Shown: positions 34,060 through 45,164 of the stretch, piece after piece
How positions within the stretch are numbered: position 1 is the stretch's first letter
Layout of the letters: each line of letters opens with the position of its first letter
Assembly: GCA_036924085.1 (NCBI GenBank)
Contig: JAVGWX010000007.1
Span: forward strand, 74,415,948 to 74,479,947
Direction of reading: 5' to 3'
DNA: 64,000 nt
Source of the DNA: Ariolimax columbianus
Taxonomy: Eukaryota; Mollusca; Gastropoda; Stylommatophora; Arionidae
The notes under the pieces: generated by a model
Told to the model about the DNA's origin: nothing
What the model saw: only the letters and a program-made list of their open reading frames with translations
Database searches by the model: none
Translations under genes and position numbers: made by a program

Positions 34060-34830
34060 ATGGATACACGTTATACAGATGGCTCAGCTAACACATCCAT
34101 ATTAAATAGAGGCGGAGGAGTCTATTACAGACCAAGGAACATAGAATAAAATATCTAGTACTAACAACGGAAACATACTCCAATAATGTACGTGTCGAAG
34201 CAAAGGCACTTAAGACCACAGCCGAGCTAGTAAACCAAGATGAAAATGTCCATTAAAAAAAACAGTGTTCCTGGCTGATACCTCGTCAGTATTAGCAGCG
34301 ATAAAACAACACAAAGGTGAAGACCCAAGGTTGATAATACGGTTGATCCAATCCCATTGCAATATTGAAGACAATGAAGTTGCAGACAAACTAGAAAAGC
34401 GTGGAGGAGCATCCCCACAAACAGAACTGAGTATCAGATATAATGAGGCCAAGACCATAGTTTAAGCCAGCTTCAGGGGACAATGGAGTGATCCTTTCCT
34501 AAAACAAAACGGCTCTTTAACTTAACTAGAGAAGAGCAAGTCATTATCTTCGGACTGAGATCTGGGCATAACGGATAAGGGTCATCTTTACAATAAAATA
34601 AGGAATGTCCGTGTGGGAAGCATACCATCACAGTGAAACACATCCTAGAAACCTGCATGTTCATCCAAGAAGAGAGACATCAATACTGGCCTCGCGAGAC
34701 AGATATGAGACAAAATCTGTATGAAGATAAAACATATTTACAAACAACGATGACTTATGTAAGAGACACTGGGGACCTTGATTTGAGCATTAACGAAGAA
34801 AAAGAAGAAGAAGATACCATCTTATCTGCA
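34060..34830 (+). pseudogene. Second jockey-type LINE fragment: RNase H and C-terminus
   Basis: It starts at the RNase H catalytic motif RYTDGSANTS (34069-34095), then GGGVYYRP. NVRVEAKALKTTAELVNQDE covers the catalytic Glu region, VFLADTSSVLAAIKQHKGED the third acidic position (34265-34325), and IQSHCNIEDNEVADKLEKRG the SHCN...ADxL motif with its Asp retained. LTREEQVIIFGLRSGHN, HILETCMFIQEERHQYWP, ETDMRQNLYEDKTYLQTT and a GAAGAA tail at about 34797-34815 follow. Frameshifts separate the pieces. The closest relative here is 38890-39195 minus. Confidence 0.85.
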
Positions 34831-35019
34831 AACTGAGGATATGAAATACTGATGAATGTATCTGGGGCGCTGATAAAATGACTGCTACAAAGGTGCCCAA
34901 CATAGGAGGAACAAAGTTAGCACCAGTACGATTCCTATATACGATCTATAGACAGCCATTGCGTTATTTAGATATATTCAAGTTGACGTCTTTTTCTTTC
35001 TTTCTCTCTCTCCTCCTTC

Positions 35020-35345
35020 CCCTTTTTTTCGTCTTCTTCTTTTTCTTCTCCTCCTCCTCTTCCTCCTCCTGAGAAGGACCTTGTGGCGTCGTGTCGTAGG
35101 TTATATCGAGGCTGCGATATTTGCACCTTTCGGCTTGACACATCCGATTTCAGCTAGCTTTTATGTTAAACCAGTTTTCTTTCCACCGCGATCCCTATAA
35201 TCTTAGCCAGACTACACGTGTGCATCCCGTTTCCAGGGCCCCCGCTTGGAGGCGGAACATGGTCTTTGCCAGCTGCGGATCCCTGCACTGATGCAAGCAG
35301 TCAGCTATGAATCTGTGGCTGCTGTTAGCTCATTCGCTGTACTGA
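35020..35345 (-). repeat. Family B copy with pyrimidine-rich end
   Basis: A long TTC/TCC run (about 34990-35070) precedes CGTGTCGTAGGTTATATCG, GATATTTGCACCTTTCGG, GACACATCCGATTTCAGC and GATGCAAGCAGTCAGC. It is followed at 35355-35392 by a purine (AAG)n run. The 34831-35019 stretch before it is unassigned. Confidence 0.83.
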
Positions 35346-35399
35346 CGAAGAAGGAGAAGAAGAAAAAGAAAAAGAAGAAGAAAAAAAAACAGCAACAGC

Positions 35400-36094
35400 A
35401 ACCCGGTCCTTTTATCCAGCGAGACAAGCACTCTTATTGCTACGCCACTCAGATGATCCCCGACATAAGAGATGGGTAAACCTTCCTCTGACAATTTGGT
35501 TCTGAGTGAAAGAAAAAAGCAATCCAAAATGTTAATATTGATAATTAAAGAAGGTGCAGCTTTGCCGCTAACCAGGTAATCAATATCTGGTTCATGGAAA
35601 ATTGATGGTTAATTATACATGAATGCATATTTAAATTGTAAGTACCTATACACACAAGGCATACGTTAGGTTCCAATGAGCACAAACTGAGGTCGCAGTA
35701 ACCTTCCAAGCAAAAAGTTTAAGTAAAGAGGGTAATGTGAAAGGCATTTTGATAGAAAACACAGCTGCAAGAGCTCGTGCGCGCATGAATGCAGACTTAC
35801 TGTGATATGACCAGTTGCAATGGTGGACGTATTCTTCATATGGCGTGAACAGAAGACAAGAACAACAATGTGAGTACAGTAAGTACAAAAACACATAAAC
35901 TGACTCGGCAGTTAAGTGTACACACAATTTAAGATTGGCAACTCAGCCATGGGTACAATCACCATAAAATCCAGAGCATATACTAGAGAATTGTCCCTTA
36001 TATGATATTCTGACCCATATAAATAACATAAAAATATAAACTTATGGACATGTATGAGAACTAAAAAAGACAGTGAAGTTTATACAAGAGACGA
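35400..36094. other. No recognised element
   Basis: Open frames of 76-93 codons on the minus strand lack recognised domains. Confidence 0.4.
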
Positions 36095-36445
36095 GGGATC
36101 AAGCTGATGAGCAGCGCATGAGCTGCAGTGGTCAGCGACGCATAGCTGACTGCTAGCGTCAGGACCAGCGAACCAAAGCTGCCAAGGCCCTTCTACACCT
36201 CCATGCGGTGATCCCGGATAACAGGCTGCAGTAGGGCAGACTGGCTAAGCAGAAGGAATCGAAGAGGGAATGCTCACCCGGTACTAAAAAAAATGGTTGC
36301 TGAAGTCGGATGTGTTGGACCAAAAGGTGCAAATATCGCAGTCAAGCTGTAAACTACGACACAACGCATTCCGTTCTCTGGACTACATTCTGCTACTTAA
36401 GCCCTATCAGTGTTTGGTAGTGGGAGATTGAGAATGAACGAAGCC
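36095..36445 (+). repeat. Family B copy, plus orientation
   Basis: An almost full element: GATGAGCAGCGCATGAGC, GTGGTCAGCGACGCATAGC, CACCTCCATGCGGTGATCC, TTGCTGAAGTCGGATGTG, GCAAATATCGCAGTCAAGC, TAAACTACGACACAACGC and GGGAGATTGAGAATGAACG. Confidence 0.9.
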
Positions 36446-36529
36446 ATGCCAAGCCATACAAGAGACAATATTGCAGATATAGCCAATATATTTTCAAGCA
36501 AATAAAAGAATATAACTGTTGCAGGTGTA

Positions 36530-36586
<57 letters not shown>

Positions 36587-36704
36587 CTCACTCTCCTTCT
36601 CCGTTCTTTTTTTTCTGCGTTCAAGCTTTTCTTGGTCATGCTAAATCTGTTGTCTAGTAGCTAGGACGCAGTCCACAGTTCTCACAAAATCCAGGTCTCT
36701 CTCG

Positions 36705-36748
<44 letters not shown>

Positions 36749-37055
36749 ACCACGATATCCATTTCTGTCAAAAAGAGAACACATGAACATAATGAATTAT
36801 TCAAGTTCAAATTATGTTAAGCATACAGCTGTTATTTAAGAAGCATATATTGGCTAAATGTCCTTGGAATCTTGAGCTTCGGTGAAACCAAACCAATCAG
36901 ACGACACAACAGATGGTTGAAGGCCAACGGAGGCATTTGGTGGTTCACAATTTATTGTCGTTTGTCGCTAGTCTGTCACCTCCATTGAGGAGAATCGATT
37001 CCCATGATAGTCATACTCCTCTCACCTACTAACCATCGCTTTATATAAATATACA

Positions 37056-37103
<48 letters not shown>

Positions 37104-37105
37104 CT
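36530..37105. repeat. Three (CT)n microsatellites
   Basis: CT runs lie at about 36532-36573 (followed by GT), 36703-36743 and 37057-37101. The sequence between them is unassigned. Confidence 0.93.
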
Positions 37106-37444
37106 TCACTCTGTTTTTATTAATCAGCGACTTTCATTATTCTCATACCTTTCCCTTATCTCCCATTTATTTTTCATTCAATCGTAAAGCCTTTCTTGTC
37201 TCGAAATGTTTTATTTCGGCACTTTGTTACCTTCAATAGATGTGCATAGATTGATTTGTTTGAAATTTCTATCACCTCTATGTCCCCACCTCCACGCCCT
37301 CCTCTTTTCCCTCAAATATTAATGCAGAGCACTTTCCTTCGGTGTCTTTTCTTCCCGTCGTTCATTCTCAGTACTGATTATATCACTCTATACCTTGTCT
37401 CTCCTTCCTGACTATCCTTTCCATCTGGTCTCATTCTCTGATGT
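37106..37444. other. No recognised element
   Basis: T/C-rich sequence with no motif recognised. Confidence 0.4.
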
Positions 37445-37690
37445 ATCTGGATTATGTGGTCTCCCTATTGGTCCATACGAAATATACGGTCTCAATTTTG
37501 GTCCATGTTAAGTATATAGTCTCCATTTTGGTCCAAATGAGGTATATTGTCGCTATCTTGGTCCATATAAACTATATTGTTTCTATTTTGGTTCAAATAA
37601 AGTACATGTCTCAATTTTCTTCCATATAAAGTATATTGTCTTTATTTTGGTCCATATATAGTATATTGTCTCAATTTTGGCACATATAAC
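37445..37690 (+). repeat. 30-bp tandem array (about 8 units)
   Basis: Units contain TATATTGTCTCAATTTTGG and TCCATATAAAG. They are 10-20% diverged. The seed is not recognised. Confidence 0.9.
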
Positions 37691-38500
<810 letters not shown>

Positions 38501-38889
38501 TTAAGAAAGGTTAATGTTTAATGAATAACAAAAATATTTGTGTTTTTAGTTGCGTTTTTTAGATCCAAATAGTTTAAAATATAAAACCCCGAGCGGAGTT
38601 CGAACCACTCAAACCATCCCCATATCTAAGTTGCTGTGTGTACCCTAAACGGACCTGGGGCTGCAGTTAGCGCAGTCTTGTGTTACTGAACGAAAGATGT
38701 ATTATTTTGCCAGAAGCTTCATGCATAATTATAGTGGTTGGGTATCAATTGGGAGTTAATCGGCCTTGACAGACGTGGTAGTTAATAATTACAGTGTGAA
38801 TTTCAATGGACAGAAAAATCGAAGTCTTTCATAGGAAGTTAAGAGCGTGTCAACAGCGGTACTGACTAGATTGATTTGGTGAGTCAGTC
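38501..38889. other. Unassigned; lone B-box-like motif on minus strand
   Basis: GGTTCGAACTCC (minus strand, about 38595-38606) fits the pol III B box, but no A box was identified upstream of it. Confidence 0.3.
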
Positions 38890-39195
38890 CTTATCTTCTT
38901 CGTTCATGAGATCAAGGTTTCAGTGTCTTTTATAAAGGACACCGTTGTTGGTAAGGCTGTTTTATCTCCATATAGCTGTTGTCTCATATCTGTCTCGCGA
39001 GACCAGTATTGTTCTCTCTCTCTTCCTGCGTCAGCTTGCAGCTTTGTAGGATGTGTTCCACGTTCTTGCTATGCTCTCCAAATGGACACCTGTCATCTGC
39101 TCCAATTCCATTTTGTTGTAAAGATGTCTCTTGAGTTTCTTAGGCCATGCTCTCAGCCTGAAGATAGCAACTGTCCTTATGATATTCATCTTTTA
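38890..39195 (-). pseudogene. Jockey-type LINE C-terminal fragment
   Basis: The minus strand reads IFRLRAWPKKLKRHLYNKME, DDRCPFGEHSKNVEHILQSC, KLTQEEREQYWSRETDMRQQ and LYGDKTALPTTVSFIKDT, with one frameshift. It matches the end of the 34060-34830 element (QYWPRETDMRQNLYEDKT). TTCTTC follows on the tail side (about 38893). Confidence 0.85.
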
Positions 39196-39239
39196 GAAGA
39201 GTCATTGACGCAGCTGTTGATGTATATGTGACCTATACA

Positions 39240-39375
39240 CCACCAAATCCGGGCATGTTAAATTAATTTGATTTTGTTTATCCACACGACTTTTTTTGAT
39301 TCACTTGACTTTGTTGCTCCACTTGACCTCTGTTGATCCACTTGACTTTGTTGTTCTACTTGATTTTGTTTGTCT
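39240..39375 (+). repeat. ~21-bp degenerate array, left part
   Basis: Variants of TTGTTGATCCACTTGACTTT. It continues on the far side of the LINE segment (40395-40895), so the LINE piece sits inside the array. Confidence 0.85.
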
Positions 39376-40390
39376 ACTCAGTACCGCATGCATTAGTCAG
39401 TGCCACCTATCTTCAATTTATTGAATAGGTGGTACCTCAGTCTATTGTGGCCAGTGCGAAGTCTGAAGACCACGACCTGCTCTCTTCTGTTCAACTGGTA
39501 ATAGGCATCATTTTTTGTGTAGCCAGTATGTTCTGTTTCCCAATTGGTCATGTATCTAGCTCTAATAAGCCTTTTGGACTCTTCGTATGTCACACTAGGA
39601 TCTGGTTGTGGTAGTGTTGCACCTTCTTTTGCCAGTCTTTCTGCCTCCTCGTTGCCTTGGATGTTACAGTGGGATGGAACCCACTGTACCACTACTCTTT
39701 TTGGTGCGGACTGCTGGCATAGTTGACAGAGTACTGCTCTTAAATCATTAAGTTCAGTATTTTTCTGGCTTTTTAGTGCTGTGACTACGGGCAGGGCATC
39801 TGTAAACAGGACTATTTGGCTTTCATTTCTTTTGCATGTCACCATTTCTTCTACTGCAGCCCTCAGTGTCTCTGCCTCCGCTCTGAAATTGCTTGAGTAT
39901 TTTCCAGTTGCCACTGATAGTGTTGTTTTTCTACCATTTGGTAGGCTCAGGAATACCCCTGTCCCTCCGTTCTGTGTTGTGTTTGTTACAAAGCCGTCGG
40001 TGTATGCATGGGTCCAGTCCATGCTTGGGTAGTTTTTCGTTATGTACCTCAGGGTTATGTCTCTTCTTTCTTTTTCAGTCTGGCTGTTCTTGTTTCCAAT
40101 ACCTGGTATATTTTCTACCACCTCTGGAAATATATGCTGCCTCCAGGTAGGTTTGCGTACAGTAAGGATGGGCTTTGGTGTTGTTAATGCGTTCATAGAG
40201 TCTTCGCTCATCTTTGCTATGGCTATATCTGCAAAGTTTCTCCGCTTTAGTTTCCCATTTCCAAAATTATTTAGTATCTGATGCATTGGATGGTCTGTCA
40301 GTCTTCTGAGTTTCTCTGCTTGCTGCTGGGCACTGCAGTCTCTTCTGTCATTCATGGATTGCAGATTTGTAATCTATTCCAGTTCTACAA
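39376..40390 (-). pseudogene. Jockey-type LINE fragment with open RNase H frame (320 codons)
   Basis: The minus-strand frame 40355-39393 is uninterrupted. Residues 1-60 match the post-RT connection (NDRRDCSAQQQAEKLRRLTD; compare NLQPVEDRKDSWAQQQ at 33.2 kb). RNase H follows: WTHAYTDGF with Asp120, NFRAEAETL about 156-164, LFTDALPV with Asp186, and VPSHCNIQGNEEAERLAKEG 226-245. In related copies the last acidic position is Asp (EEADxL); here it is Glu239. NRREQVVVFRLRTGHNRLRY follows. RNase H would remove the RNA template during element replication. The piece ends inside the C-terminal region (GGTD) and lacks both RT and 3' tail, so it cannot transpose. It is probably a fairly young relic. Confidence 0.88.
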
Positions 40391-40394
40391 TTGC

Positions 40395-40895
40395 GTTGCT
40401 CCATTTGACTTTTGTTGATTCACTGGAATTTGTTGATCTATTAGACTTTTCTTGACCTATTTGACTCTTGATCTGCTTAACTTTGTTGCTTCAATTGACT
40501 TTATTGATCCACTTTTCTTTTGTTGATTCACTTAACTTTGTTGATCTACTTGACATTTGTTGATCCATTTGACTTTTGTTGATTTACTTGACTTTTGTCG
40601 ATCTACTTTTGTTGATCTACTTTTGTTGAACTTCTTGCCATTTGTTGATCTACTTTTGTTGATCTACTTCACTTTTGTTGATCTACTTCACTTTTGTTGA
40701 TCTACTTTTGTTGATCTACTTGATTTTTGTTGATCTATTTGAAATTTATAGACCTACTTTTGTTGATCTGCATTTTGTTGATTTACTTTTGTTGTTCTAT
40801 TTGACATTTATTGATCTACTTTTGTTGATCTGCTTGTCTTTTGTTGATCTATTTGACTTTTGTTGATTTACTTGACTTTTGTTGATGCATTATGA
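40395..40895 (+). repeat. ~21-bp degenerate array, right part
   Basis: About 24 variants of TTTTGTTGATCTACTTGACT with variable spacing. The short ORF over it is a by-product. Confidence 0.9.
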
Positions 40896-41415
40896 TTGTG
40901 AAACAGACGCTTCACCCCTAGGTCACACAGGTTGTAATAGCGTAAACACCGTAGCTTCCGTGGCGGCTCCGAAATTGTCTCATTAGAAGCAAATTTATAG
41001 CTGGGTCGACTGGAAGAAGCGGTCCCACAATGAAAAAATTACTATTTCCAGGTCTGTCAAACTAGGTCAAACTGAGCACGACGTGATTAGAACTAGGTAG
41101 GTTGGGATCGCAAGCCAGAGCTCATAACACATAGGCCACCGAATCTCCTCGTAGACACAGAATATCTGTTATTTATTAGGTGACATTTGATTAGTCGGCG
41201 ACACTTAGTCTGGTCTGTCATATACGTGTGTGGGTGTGTATGTGTGTATGTATATATGTGCCTGCCCTTTCGGGCCTGCCTGCGATCGTCCGTCCGTGCG
41301 TGCGTACGTGCGAACGTAGGGATCATGTAGTTATTATTAAAGTACATAATGATTGTCCTTTAGATGATTCTCTCAGGATTGTTGCATGTGCAAGATAGTA
41401 ATTGTGTAGAACACG
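40896..41415. other. Possible tRNA-headed SINE piece at 41085-41165 (minus)
   Basis: On the minus strand, GGTGGCCTATGTGTTATGAG and CTCTGGCTTGCGATCCCAAC look like a tRNA D-arm to anticodon region, with AGTTCTAATCAC at the B-box position. No second copy is seen. A GT/CG-rich simple stretch lies at 41221-41320. Confidence 0.35.
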
Positions 41416-41419
41416 TACA

Positions 41420-41935
41420 TACATCATCATGTAGCATGTCCTTTGTAGAACGTCGCTCCCATCATAGTCTGTCTGAAAGAAACTCGTTCACTTGCCAAAA
41501 CACCAGCTTCCGCCACTGTCATACTCAGGCATTCCTAGATATCTTGGTGCCATTGTCTTCTTGGTCTACCCCTTCCTCTTTTGACTGGCACCATACCTTC
41601 CATCACCGTTCTCTCAAGACCGTTGTGTCTCTTGATGTGACCAAAGTATTTGCATTTTCTAGCCAAAATGGAATTGATAAACCAGTTCTCCTCTATGCTC
41701 AACTCTTGCCGAATGTCTACATTTGTTCTTTTCTCTGTCCAGGGTATTCTGAGGATCTTTCTGTAACATTTTGACTCGAAGGATTCGATTCTTTGTCTAG
41801 AAGTTTTGGTAATCGTCCATGCTTCACAGCCATAAGCTGCCACAGGAAAAACACTGGCTCTCAAGACTTTTACTTTTATCGTTTTGTTGGTGCCCTGCCA
41901 TAATTTCTTCAGGCTGTTCAGTCGTACATACAATT
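41420..41935 (-). pseudogene. LINE C-terminal region
   Basis: The minus-strand frame 41933-41535 (132 codons) reads LNSLKKLWQGTNKTIKVKV, VFPVAAYGCEAWTITK, FESKCYRKILRIPWTEKRTN, LARKCKYFGHIKRHNGLER and MVPVKRGRGRPRRQWHQDI. After one stop the frame goes on: ECLSMTVAEAGVLASERVSF and MGATFYKGHAT. This is the complete post-RT C-terminus of a LINE polyprotein (YGCEAWT, RKILRIPWT, FGHIxRH, GRGRPRRQW) with a single nonsense codon, so it is relatively young. Confidence 0.9.
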
Positions 41936-42004
41936 GTTAGAATATATCATGCAGGAAAAAGGGGAAGGTTTTACGCATGCCTGCATCACATACAATGTCA
42001 GGTA

Positions 42005-42350
42005 ACCATAGGGATCAAGATGCTGAGCAGTGCACGAGCTGCAGTGGTCAGCGACCTAAGCTGACTTCAGGGCAAGCGCAAGCAAACCAGAGCTGACAAG
42101 ATCCTTCTACAACACCACGCGGTGGTTCTGGATAACAGGCTGCAACAGAGCAGACTGGCTAAGAAGAAGGGAAGGCTTACCAGGTACTAAAAATGCCTGT
42201 TAAATTCGGATGTGTCGGACTGAAAGGTGCAAATATCGCAGCCAAGCTGTAAACTACGACAGAACGCATTCCGTTCTCCTGACATCGGCCTGTTATTTGC
42301 AAAGTCTTTTTCGGGACTTGATAGAGGGAGATTGAGATCGACAGAAGAAT
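42005..42350 (+). repeat. Family B copy, plus orientation
   Basis: GATGCTGAGCAGTGCACGAGC, GTGGTCAGCGACCTAAGC, CACCACGCGGTGGTTCTGG, AATTCGGATGTGTCGGAC, GCAAATATCGCAGCCAAGC and GGGAGATTGAGATCGACAG, with a GAAGAAT tail. Confidence 0.9.
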
Positions 42351-42772
42351 AAAATAACCATTGAGTCAGCTAATACGTGATAATCGAAACTACTTCTTTG
42401 ATGCCTTCAACTCCTTTCATGACAGATTATTTTCATTAAAGCAAATTCACCCTTTGAAATACCCGAGAACCCTAATAACATCAAATGTAACATGTAGCGT
42501 CTAGATTAAAACTAAATGTGCTTAGAAAAGGCAGTTTTCCAGAGAACAAATAACACTATTCGAAACGAACATTTGACAATGGAAGTGTGCGATATTTATG
42601 ATGTCTTATGTCGAACCAGTCATGTTATATAGGTATGGATCATGGATAATCAGGAAAAAATAGTAGATGGATGGAAGTCATGGAGATGTAGTTTGTGAGA
42701 AGGATGTTACAAATTTATTGGACAGCCACAAAAAGTCTTAAGGATGTACCGAGGAAGGCTCGTGCGTATTGC

Positions 42773-43110
42773 ACACATCAGAAGAAAGACAACTTATTAC
42801 ACACAGGTGCAAGCAAAGCTAATGCAACCCGCCATGTGACACCCTTTTCAGGGCGTACAAAAAAGTAGACTTACTTATCGTGGGTGTTCAAATACAATCA
42901 TCACGTTCATCACAAGAAAGACAACATATTACACACATCACAACAAAGACAACATATTACACACATCAGAACAAAGACAACTTATTACACACATCAGAAC
43001 AAAGTCAACTTATTACACACATAAGAACAAAGACAACTTATTACACACATCAGAACAAAGACAACATATTAACACATCAGAACAAAGACAACTTATTACA
43101 CACAGCAGAA
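42773..43110 (+). repeat. 28-bp tandem array seeded in LINE coding sequence
   Basis: Units of ATCAGAACAAAGACAACTTA plus TTACACAC repeat about 8 times. The first unit (42773-42800, ATCAGAAGAAAGACAACTTA) is the LINE's own HQKKDNLLHT codons. A family C fragment splits the array after that unit. Confidence 0.93.
42806..42900 (+). repeat. Family C 3' fragment inside the 28-bp array
   Basis: AAGCTAATGCAACCCGCC, ACACCCTTTTCAGGGCGTAC and ATCGTGGGTGTTCAAATAC correspond to the last 95 bp of family C (compare 6860-6930). The array resumes after it. Confidence 0.82.
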
Positions 43111-43240
43111 CATAGCAATCAATTTGTGTGTGGCGTGATATGAGAAGATGCATATGAAAGCGTGGGCAATGTAATGTAGACCAAACTTGCTGAGCGAAGA
43201 GACAGAGGACAACAACGAGGAAAACGCTTACATGCTTTTC

Positions 43241-43794
43241 ATTATGGCACAAAACAAGGTCAAGGTTAAAACTAATCAACAATACTGATGACAGGAGTCC
43301 AATGAAGATCGACAGACAGCATGGTTCACTGTGATAGTGATCCTGAGTTATGTATTACTCCTGGTCGTGCTACTGCGCGACACGTCTGCGCAATCGGTGC
43401 ACTTGCTAGAATATTTATCCATAAATCTTATCCGTGTTTAATCGTCTGTATAGACAGACCGCTCCACCGACTAGTGACTCAAGCTGTACTTCAAGCTCCC
43501 AATTACTGGTACGACCCTAGCATACTTCTAGCGCATAATTCTTGTCGCGTGTGATCCAACCATTTCCCGATGTTGTCAACAGCACTTTCATCTTCGGACC
43601 ACACGTCTGTCAGACACTTCACTGCCAACAATGCCGATATTAACCTGCTAATTCAGCATCTGTTAACACTTAGAACTTCTCAGATAGCAAATCCACATCC
43701 CATCTACTTGTTCATACTGTCTTCTGATCCCCCCACCCCCTCCCCACCCCCAAGAAGCATTTGGCCAACATTATCGTTATCACCCTAAAAGATG
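43241..43794. other. No recognised element
   Basis: An open 77-codon plus frame at 43321-43554 is of unknown nature. Nothing else is seen. Confidence 0.4.
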
Positions 43795-43985
43795 CCTGCG
43801 CCAAAACAATCTGTCCATTCTTGCAACGGTCGATTTTGTAGTAATGTGTTTAACGTGACGATATTGCTAATTCCATGCACACCACTCTTTCGAAGCATTT
43901 TGTAACATACTTGAAGGATTCTTGTATTGTACCTCTCCTTCTGCTTCCACTCCTTCGATCGTAATGAAAATGGGGTTTTATTGCC
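43795..43985 (-). repeat. Dispersed segment H, copy 1
   Basis: The minus frame 43994-43785 reads KSGVHGISNIVTLNTLLQNR and PLQEWTDCFGAGIF. A diverged relative lies at 44700-44850 (both run CCTGCGCCA ... CCCATGCACA on the plus strand). It may be a piece of a retroelement ORF; the family is not recognised. Confidence 0.45.
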
Positions 43986-44172
43986 TTCTATCATTAGTTT
44001 ACAGCGACGCTGCGATGTGTGCCCTTTTGGCCTAACACATCCAGATTTATCAGTGCACTTTGGGGACTGGATTTGCTGTCGCTCTTAATTCATTTGGTGC
44101 AGTCTGTTTCCAGAACCGCCACATAGCGTCCTGAACTGCTAAGATTCGCTGACCCAAACGTAGAAAGAAAAC
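43986..44172 (-). repeat. Family B copy adjoining its own derived array
   Basis: AGTTTACAGCGACGCTGCG, TGTGTGCCCTTTTGGCC and CACATCCAGATTTATCAGTG are diverged family B landmarks. The distal end runs directly into the 24-bp array. Confidence 0.7.
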
Positions 44173-44173
44173 T

Positions 44174-44636
44174 ATGAGTCGCTGGCTGCTGTCAGCTATG
44201 AGCCGATGGCTATTGTCAACTAAGAGTCTCTGGCTATTGTCAGCTATGAGCCGCTGGCTATTGTCAGCTATGAATCTCTGGCTAATGTCAGCTATGAGCC
44301 GCTGGCTATTGTCAGCTATGAGTCTCTGGCTAATATCAGCTATGAGCTATTGGCTATTGTCAGCTATGAGTCTCTGGCTAATGTCAGTTATGAGTCGCTG
44401 GCTGTTGTCAGCTAAGAATCACTGAGGACTGTTATCAGCTATGAGCCGCTGGCTATTGTCAGCTATGAGTCTCTGGCTAATGTCAACTAAAATTCTCTGG
44501 CTAATGTCAACTATAATTCTCTGACTGCTATCAGCTGTGAGTCGCTGGCTAATGTCAGCTATGAGTCTCTGGTTAATGTCAGCTATGAATCACTGACTGT
44601 TATCAGCTATGAGTCGCTGGCTGCGATAACCTCATT
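44174..44636 (+). repeat. 24-bp tandem array (about 19 units), family B-derived
   Basis: Units are variants of TATGAGTCGCTGGCTATTGT plus CAGC. The unit matches the distal end of family B on the minus strand (GTCAGCTATGAATCTGTGGC at 35300). Diverged relative H of 43795-43985 lies on the far side (about 44700-44850). Confidence 0.9.
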
Positions 44637-45131
44637 TACTGCATTTTCCGCCTCGTTCAGTTTTTTTTTCCACACCATTACTACACTTAGTCTCCTTTAG
44701 GAATCCTGCGCCATAGCGCCTTGCGTGCTTTTGCAGTAGTGTTTTCTGAAGTAATTTGTCTTACACGATGAGATCGTTAGTCCCATGCACAGCTCTCTTA
44801 AGTTGCCATTTACAACATGTATGCATGGGCATTGTGCCTATTCCTTGCATCCCTGAAAGGGACCCCGGGATCTACTCGAAGACTAGAAAAGCAATATTTT
44901 TTCCTCCCCGTGATCCATATGGGCGACCCCCTATTTGAGCTCGCTACAAATGACCGTTTCTATTTTTGTTAAAGATGACCATGCACCGTGATTAAATCTA
45001 CCGAGTTGTTGAGGCGTTCTAAATGTTGATTATACTTCAGGCAGTTCCCAGGTCATGTACTTCAACTAAGGCGTCATTCGCCTATTGCTGGCGCAAACTA
45101 GTCACGTAATCGTTCCCCTCTCTCTATCTCA

Positions 45132-45164
<33 letters not shown>

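Larger units (their letters stand above)
32085..34060 (+). pseudogene. Old jockey-type LINE: RT palm through RNase H and C-terminus
   Basis: It begins at the RT palm: GDILSPPLFPIYTHDITENF then YVDNLAR (about 32150-32255). The catalytic YVDD is changed to YVDN. After two internal tandem arrays come INEKNKHMYNLSPLK, MRPVLEYRSNMDNYS (33029-33075), NLQPVEDRKDSWAQQQ (about 33170-33215), EAEALRTAAEEV of RNase H in a shifted frame (about 33660), LRELIMILYNLYDWLKES, SNCNE and ADRPSNEGGVVPELN. The last part is TGQKLNDTYYQFNRSEQVV and IFRLETGHS (about 33950-34035). Many stops and shifts are present. Confidence 0.82.
42595..43240 (+). pseudogene. LINE C-terminus interrupted by a tandem array
   Basis: The plus strand reads MMSYVEPVMLYRYGSWI (42601-42655), EMxFVRRMLQIYWTATKSLK (42682-42740) and RKARAYCTHQKKDNLLHT (42750-42805). 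After the array and an insertion, CGVI, EDAYESVGNV and KLAERRDRGQQRGKR (about 43130-43230) follow. In LINEs these blocks are adjacent (LRRMLxISWT, IRKRQLxxxGHVMRR, GKRxRGRQ). Confidence 0.8.

Noticed and set aside
38923..39231. 102-codon plus frame at 38.9 kb
   Set aside because: The antisense strand carries recognisable LINE C-terminal motifs (EEREQYWSRETDMRQ), so the plus frame is a shadow.
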